NCBI GenBank assembly: GCA_022571535.1
Contig: JACZXR010000090.1
Coordinates: 1-8,008 of the forward strand
Reading direction: 5' to 3'
Source: Deltaproteobacteria bacterium
Lineage (GTDB): Bacteria > Desulfobacterota > Binatia > UBA9968 > CAXXLF01
Length of the DNA: 8,008 nucleotides
Positions within the stretch are counted from its first letter, which is position 1. Each line of letters starts with the position of its first letter. The notes under the pieces were generated by a model. The model did not search any database and was not told the DNA's origin. It saw only the letters and a list, made by a program, of their open reading frames with translations. This document shows positions 6,172-8,008 of the stretch, one piece after another. A program made the translations under genes and the position numbers.

Positions 6172-6210
6172 CCCCATCGGTTTTGTGCCCGCGGCAAGCT
6201 GCGGGGTTAC
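6172..6210 (+). repeat. Hairpin-forming intergenic repeat, copy B, inside the vapB-vapC spacer
   Basis: Second copy of the element at 3668-3707: CCCCATCGGTTTTGTG through GGGGTTAC. The stem CCCGCGG (6188-6194), loop CAAG, CTGCGGG (6199-6205) still pairs over seven positions, with one G-T. Compared with copy A, both inner pairs changed on both arms while the loop stayed the same. Such covariation points to selection on the folded form or to inheritance from a palindromic mobile repeat. On the minus strand it would fold in the transcript between antitoxin and toxin. Confidence 0.6.
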
Positions 6211-6218
6211 CTAATAAT

Positions 6219-6464
6219 CTATCTTCGCATGCCCCGATCAAGTTCTTTCTTCAGTTTCATCCATGAAGGGAAGCTGACTTCGCGCTTGGAGGAAAGTAGT
6301 CGCCTTAGGGCAGCTGCTCGCGTCTCCGGCGTGGGAGTTAGGTATTTCTCTTTGACAGCGTCGCGGATCAGGGCTCCTATTGATTTCTTCGATTCTTTTG
6401 CCTGCCGACGCAGTGCCTCCATCTCAGCTGGCTCCAGCAGGATTTCTACTCGTTTGGAAAGCAT
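6219..6464 (-). CDS. Ribbon-helix-helix-type antitoxin, VapB-like
   Basis: 81-residue small basic protein, the likely antitoxin for the PIN toxin encoded downstream on the same strand. The first 42 residues have the ribbon-helix-helix pattern: strand KRVEILLEP (4-12), helix AEMEALRRQAKES, turn, helix IGALIRDAVKEKY (29-41). The C-terminal part (about 45-81, with RRLLSSKREVSFPSWMKLKKELDRGM) is the charged tail that usually wraps the toxin. ATG 6464 has GGAGG (plus-strand CCTCC, 6469-6473) four bases upstream. A well-formed minus-strand promoter and paired repeats precede it, consistent with autoregulation. The stop TAG is at 6219-6221. Antitoxin family is inferred from pattern and partner; another RHH subclass is possible. 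Confidence 0.8.
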   Translation of the reverse strand: MLSKRVEILLEPAEMEALRRQAKESKKSIGALIRDAVKEKYLTPTPETRAAALRRLLSSKREVSFPSWMKLKKELDRGMRR

Positions 6465-6470
6465 GTGACC

Positions 6471-6486
6471 TCCGTATATATCCGTA
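6471..6486. promoter_or_regulatory. Candidate VapB operator: direct repeats TCCGTA
   Basis: TCCGTA occurs at 6471-6476 and again at 6481-6486, ten bases apart (one helical turn). The pair spans the region from the -10 box to the ribosome-binding site of vapB. Ribbon-helix-helix dimers often bind such phased half-sites, so this is a plausible autoregulatory operator. Confidence 0.45.
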
Positions 6487-6514
6487 GGATAAGGCTAGCG
6501 GACGATGCAGTCAA
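6486..6514 (-). promoter_or_regulatory. Sigma-70-type promoter of vapB
   Basis: On the minus strand, TTGACT (plus 6509-6514, five of six consensus bases) is followed by exactly 17 bases and TATCCT (plus 6486-6491, four of six). Predicted transcription starts near 6479, leaving a short leader with GGAGG before ATG 6464. The TCCGTA repeats overlap the -10 box and start site. Confidence 0.6.
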
Positions 6515-6519
6515 GGGGA

Positions 6520-6541
6520 CACCGTTAAAAGGATGAAGGCG
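6520..6541 (+). repeat. Short intergenic direct repeat 2, copy B
   Basis: CACCGTTAAAAGGATGAAGG plus CG, matching 4861-4881 at about 20 of 22 positions. It sits directly behind the vapB promoter. Two copies about 1.65 kb apart in intergenic DNA suggest a dispersed repeat or the remnant of a mobile element end. Confidence 0.4.
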
Positions 6542-6570
6542 AAGGAATAAAAGCGTGATCGTGACCTACC

Positions 6571-6584
6571 ATCATGTACATGAT
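6571..6584. promoter_or_regulatory. Perfect 14-base palindrome ATCATGTACATGAT
   Basis: ATCATGTACATGAT reads the same on both strands. It lies between the vapB promoter and the 3' end of the VOC gene. It could be an operator for a dimeric regulator, but no gene starts immediately next to it. Possibly chance. Confidence 0.3.
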
Positions 6585-6604
6585 CATGCATTTTGTGGCC
6601 GGGG

Positions 6605-6917
6605 TTACGACCGTGCGATGTCCTCGAAGGAAGGCTCGGGCATTCCTTGTTTCCATGTCGGGTCGCGGAGCTCGAGCCTGTTCCCGGTTGGATCGAAGAA
6701 ATAAAGCTCCCTTCCCGTGAAATGACCCTTTGCGCGGTATATAAGGTCGATGACAGGGATTTTCTTTTCGTGAAAAACCTTACACGCCTGTACGAACGTC
6801 TCCGGGGTCACCGTGAAGGAATGGTGGACGTTGGGATCTTCCTCGGGCTTTTTCTCCACTGGCCGCTTGCGCTCGCACAGCAGGATGTAGTTATCCCCCA
6901 CGTTGAAGCAGGCCCGC
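6605..6917 (-). pseudogene. VOC/glyoxalase-family protein, 5'-truncated
   Basis: C-terminal part of a vicinal oxygen chelate protein (glyoxalase I, bleomycin resistance or extradiol dioxygenase fold). These are metal enzymes built of paired beta-alpha-beta-beta-beta modules. From GTG 6901 the product would be 98 residues, against about 120-140 for the family. The second module is whole: metal-ligand candidate His26/His27 in NVHHSFTV, helix ETFVQACKVFHEKKIPV, and GRELYFFDPTGNRLELRDP with ligand Glu77. Of the first module only the last strand (VGDNYILLCER) remains. The match appears to continue five codons upstream of the GTG (RACFN) and then meets an in-frame TAG at 6918-6920. Sequence beyond that is unlike a VOC protein in any frame. 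The gene was therefore cut near 6918 by a join or deletion. Substrate unknown. Confidence 0.75.
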
Positions 6918-6966
6918 TAGTCAGAAGCTCTTACCATGCAGAGAAACAGGTTATGAAGTTTGAAAA

Positions 6967-6981
6967 CAGCTCATTGAGCTG
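6967..6981. repeat. Short perfect hairpin CAGCTC-ATT-GAGCTG
   Basis: Six-pair stem with a three-base loop, about 85 bases ahead of the ApgM start. On the minus strand it is followed directly by TTTT, and on the plus strand a T run comes about nine bases later. It could be a weak terminator, but no clear gene ends at it. Confidence 0.3.
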
Positions 6982-7028
6982 AGATATACAATTTTTTACG
7001 CTCTTCCATATATAGAACAAAAAACACC

Positions 7029-7056
7029 TTGCTAATTTTCTAAAAGCATTTAACAT
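7029..7056 (+). promoter_or_regulatory. Weak promoter candidate for the ApgM gene
   Basis: TTGCTA (7029-7034) and TAACAT (7051-7056), each four of six consensus bases, are separated by 16 bases. They would start transcription close to the ATG at 7066. No Shine-Dalgarno precedes that ATG, so a leaderless or near-leaderless message is possible. The surrounding DNA is AT-rich, so chance matches are likely. Confidence 0.25.
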
Positions 7057-7065
7057 CTTTGCTCT

Positions 7066-8008
7066 ATGAAATATGTAATCCTGCAGGGCGACGGGATGCC
7101 CGATCACTTACTTCCCGAACTCGGTGGAAAAACCCCTCTTGAAGTCGCAAACACTCCTAATCTGGACAAAATCGCTAAATGCGCGGTTAAATTCGGCATG
7201 GTAAAGACCATTCCAGACCCGCTTCCTCCGGGAAGCGATGTCGGCAACCTGACTGTGCTTGGATATGATCCGCTGGTCTACTACACCGGAAGATCACCAC
7301 TCGAAGCTGCGAGTATGGGGGTCGAACTCGGCACTACAGACGTCACTCTGAGGTGCAACCTAGTCACTTTAGCTACCGAGAACGGAAGTACAATAATGGA
7401 GGATTACAGCGCAGGTCACATATCGACTGAGGAAGCAAGGGAACTTATCTTGGACCTGAAAAGTGAATTAGAAGAAGATAATCTCAAACTACATCCCGGA
7501 GTTAGCTACAGACACCTACTCGTCTGGTCTGGAGGAAATAAAGATATTGAAACAACTCCTCCTCACGATATATCGGGAAAGGATATAGCGGCTCATCTGC
7601 CTAGCGGTGAGGGTGCTCAAAAATTAAACGAACTCATCGAAAGATCAAGACGCATTTTAAAAAATCACCCCGTAAATAAAAAAAGAATTGAAGAAGAAAA
7701 AAACCCGGCCACAAGCATATGGCTCTGGGGTCAGGGTGTAGCGCCCTCTATGCCCTCGTTTAAAGAACTCTATGGTTTAACAGGGTCGGTTATATCAGCT
7801 GTAGACCTGGTTAAAGGTATAGGAAAATATGCGGGTCTCGATGTAATAGATGTTCCAGGCGCCACGGGTTATCTGGATACGAATTATGAAGGTAAAGTTG
7901 ACTATGCTTTAAATTCTCTTGAAGAAGTCGATCTAACCATGATTCATATTGAATCGACTGATGAAACGGGTCATATGGGAGATGCTAAGCTCAAAATCCA
8001 GGCAATTG
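7066..8008 (+). CDS. Cofactor-independent phosphoglycerate mutase, archaeal (ApgM) type / proposed homoserine kinase, 3' end beyond window
   Basis: Alkaline-phosphatase-superfamily enzyme. It either interconverts 2- and 3-phosphoglycerate or, in many bacteria, is proposed to act as a homoserine kinase in threonine synthesis. The frame is open to the window edge with 314 codons visible of about 400. Family features: strand and metal ligand MKYVILQGDGMPD (Asp9; most relatives have DGMAD), TPLEVANTPNLDKIA (23-37), and the nucleophile Ser57 in PPGSDVGNLTVLGYDP. The inserted domain with YSAGHISTEEAR (114-125) follows, then WLWGQGVAPSMPSF (219-232), the second metal cluster SAVDLVKGIGKYAGL (244-258), and IHIESTDETGHMGD (293-306; Asp299, His303). 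Start ATG 7066 fits the conserved N-terminus exactly, though no ribosome-binding site precedes it. AT-rich codon use contrasts with the genes to the left, suggesting a different source genome or a join near 6920. Mutase versus kinase cannot be settled without threonine-operon context. Confidence 0.88.
   Translation, partial: MKYVILQGDGMPDHLLPELGGKTPLEVANTPNLDKIAKCAVKFGMVKTIPDPLPPGSDVGNLTVLGYDPLVYYTGRSPLEAASMGVELGTTDVTLRCNLVTLATENGSTIMEDYSAGHISTEEARELILDLKSELEEDNLKLHPGVSYRHLLVWSGGNKDIETTPPHDISGKDIAAHLPSGEGAQKLNELIERSRRILKNHPVNKKRIEEEKNPATSIWLWGQGVAPSMPSFKELYGLTGSVISAVDLVKGIGKYAGLDVIDVPGATGYLDTNYEGKVDYALNSLEEVDLTMIHIESTDETGHMGDAKLKIQAI

Noticed and set aside
6593..6982. Plus-strand 129-codon frame opposite the VOC remnant
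   Set aside because: The minus-strand translation has clear VOC motifs (FFDPTGNRLEL); the plus-strand product resembles nothing.
1..8008. CRISPR array, complete transposase, rRNA or tRNA genes
   Set aside because: No regularly spaced repeats, no transposase motifs and no recognisable RNA gene were seen on either strand.

Overview
The window looks like a metagenome-type contig from one or more uncultured bacteria. It appears to be a mosaic of at least three or four unrelated pieces, not one coherent operon. This rests on gene content, recognised protein families, abrupt breaks inside genes and visible changes in base composition. No database search was possible.

Layout. (1) Bases 1 to about 555 hold the middle of an N6-adenine DNA methyltransferase of the Eco57I/type IIG kind, cut at both ends. 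(2) About 555 to 1480 is a block that I recognise as essentially Escherichia coli: a complete kduI (pectin/hexuronate catabolism), its native intergenic spacer, and the first 17 or so codons of kduD. (3) At the glycine-rich loop the kduD start runs in frame into a different, GC-rich short-chain dehydrogenase. (4) About 2280-6920 carries accessory catabolic genes: an ACMSD-type amidohydrolase whose natural start seems to be a non-standard codon, a full-length glutathione S-transferase-like protein, and a solitary DUF1989 (urea carboxylase/carboxyguanidine deiminase-associated) protein. On the minus strand it also carries a VapBC-type toxin-antitoxin pair and the 3' half of a VOC/glyoxalase gene. 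Two copies of a hairpin-forming intergenic repeat (3668 and 6172) and two copies of a second short repeat (4861 and 6520) tie this section together as one genome. (5) From about 6920 the sequence becomes more AT-rich and carries the first 314 codons of an archaeal-type cofactor-independent phosphoglycerate mutase (ApgM, also proposed as a homoserine kinase), running off the right edge.

How the genes work together. Only two groupings are supported: kduI-kduD, a real enterobacterial operon here broken by the join, and vapB-vapC. The SDR, amidohydrolase, GST, DUF1989 and VOC genes fit the small-molecule catabolic repertoire of soil, marine or subsurface lineages such as Deltaproteobacteria, Rokubacteria or Tectomicrobia (inference, low confidence). 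They are separated by 120-320 base gaps and do not form an obvious pathway.

I do not see a convincing new defence or biosynthetic system. The most informative points are the chimeric joins around the E. coli-like block, the covarying hairpin repeat (one copy separates antitoxin from toxin), the autoregulatory-looking vapB promoter, and the amidohydrolase start.
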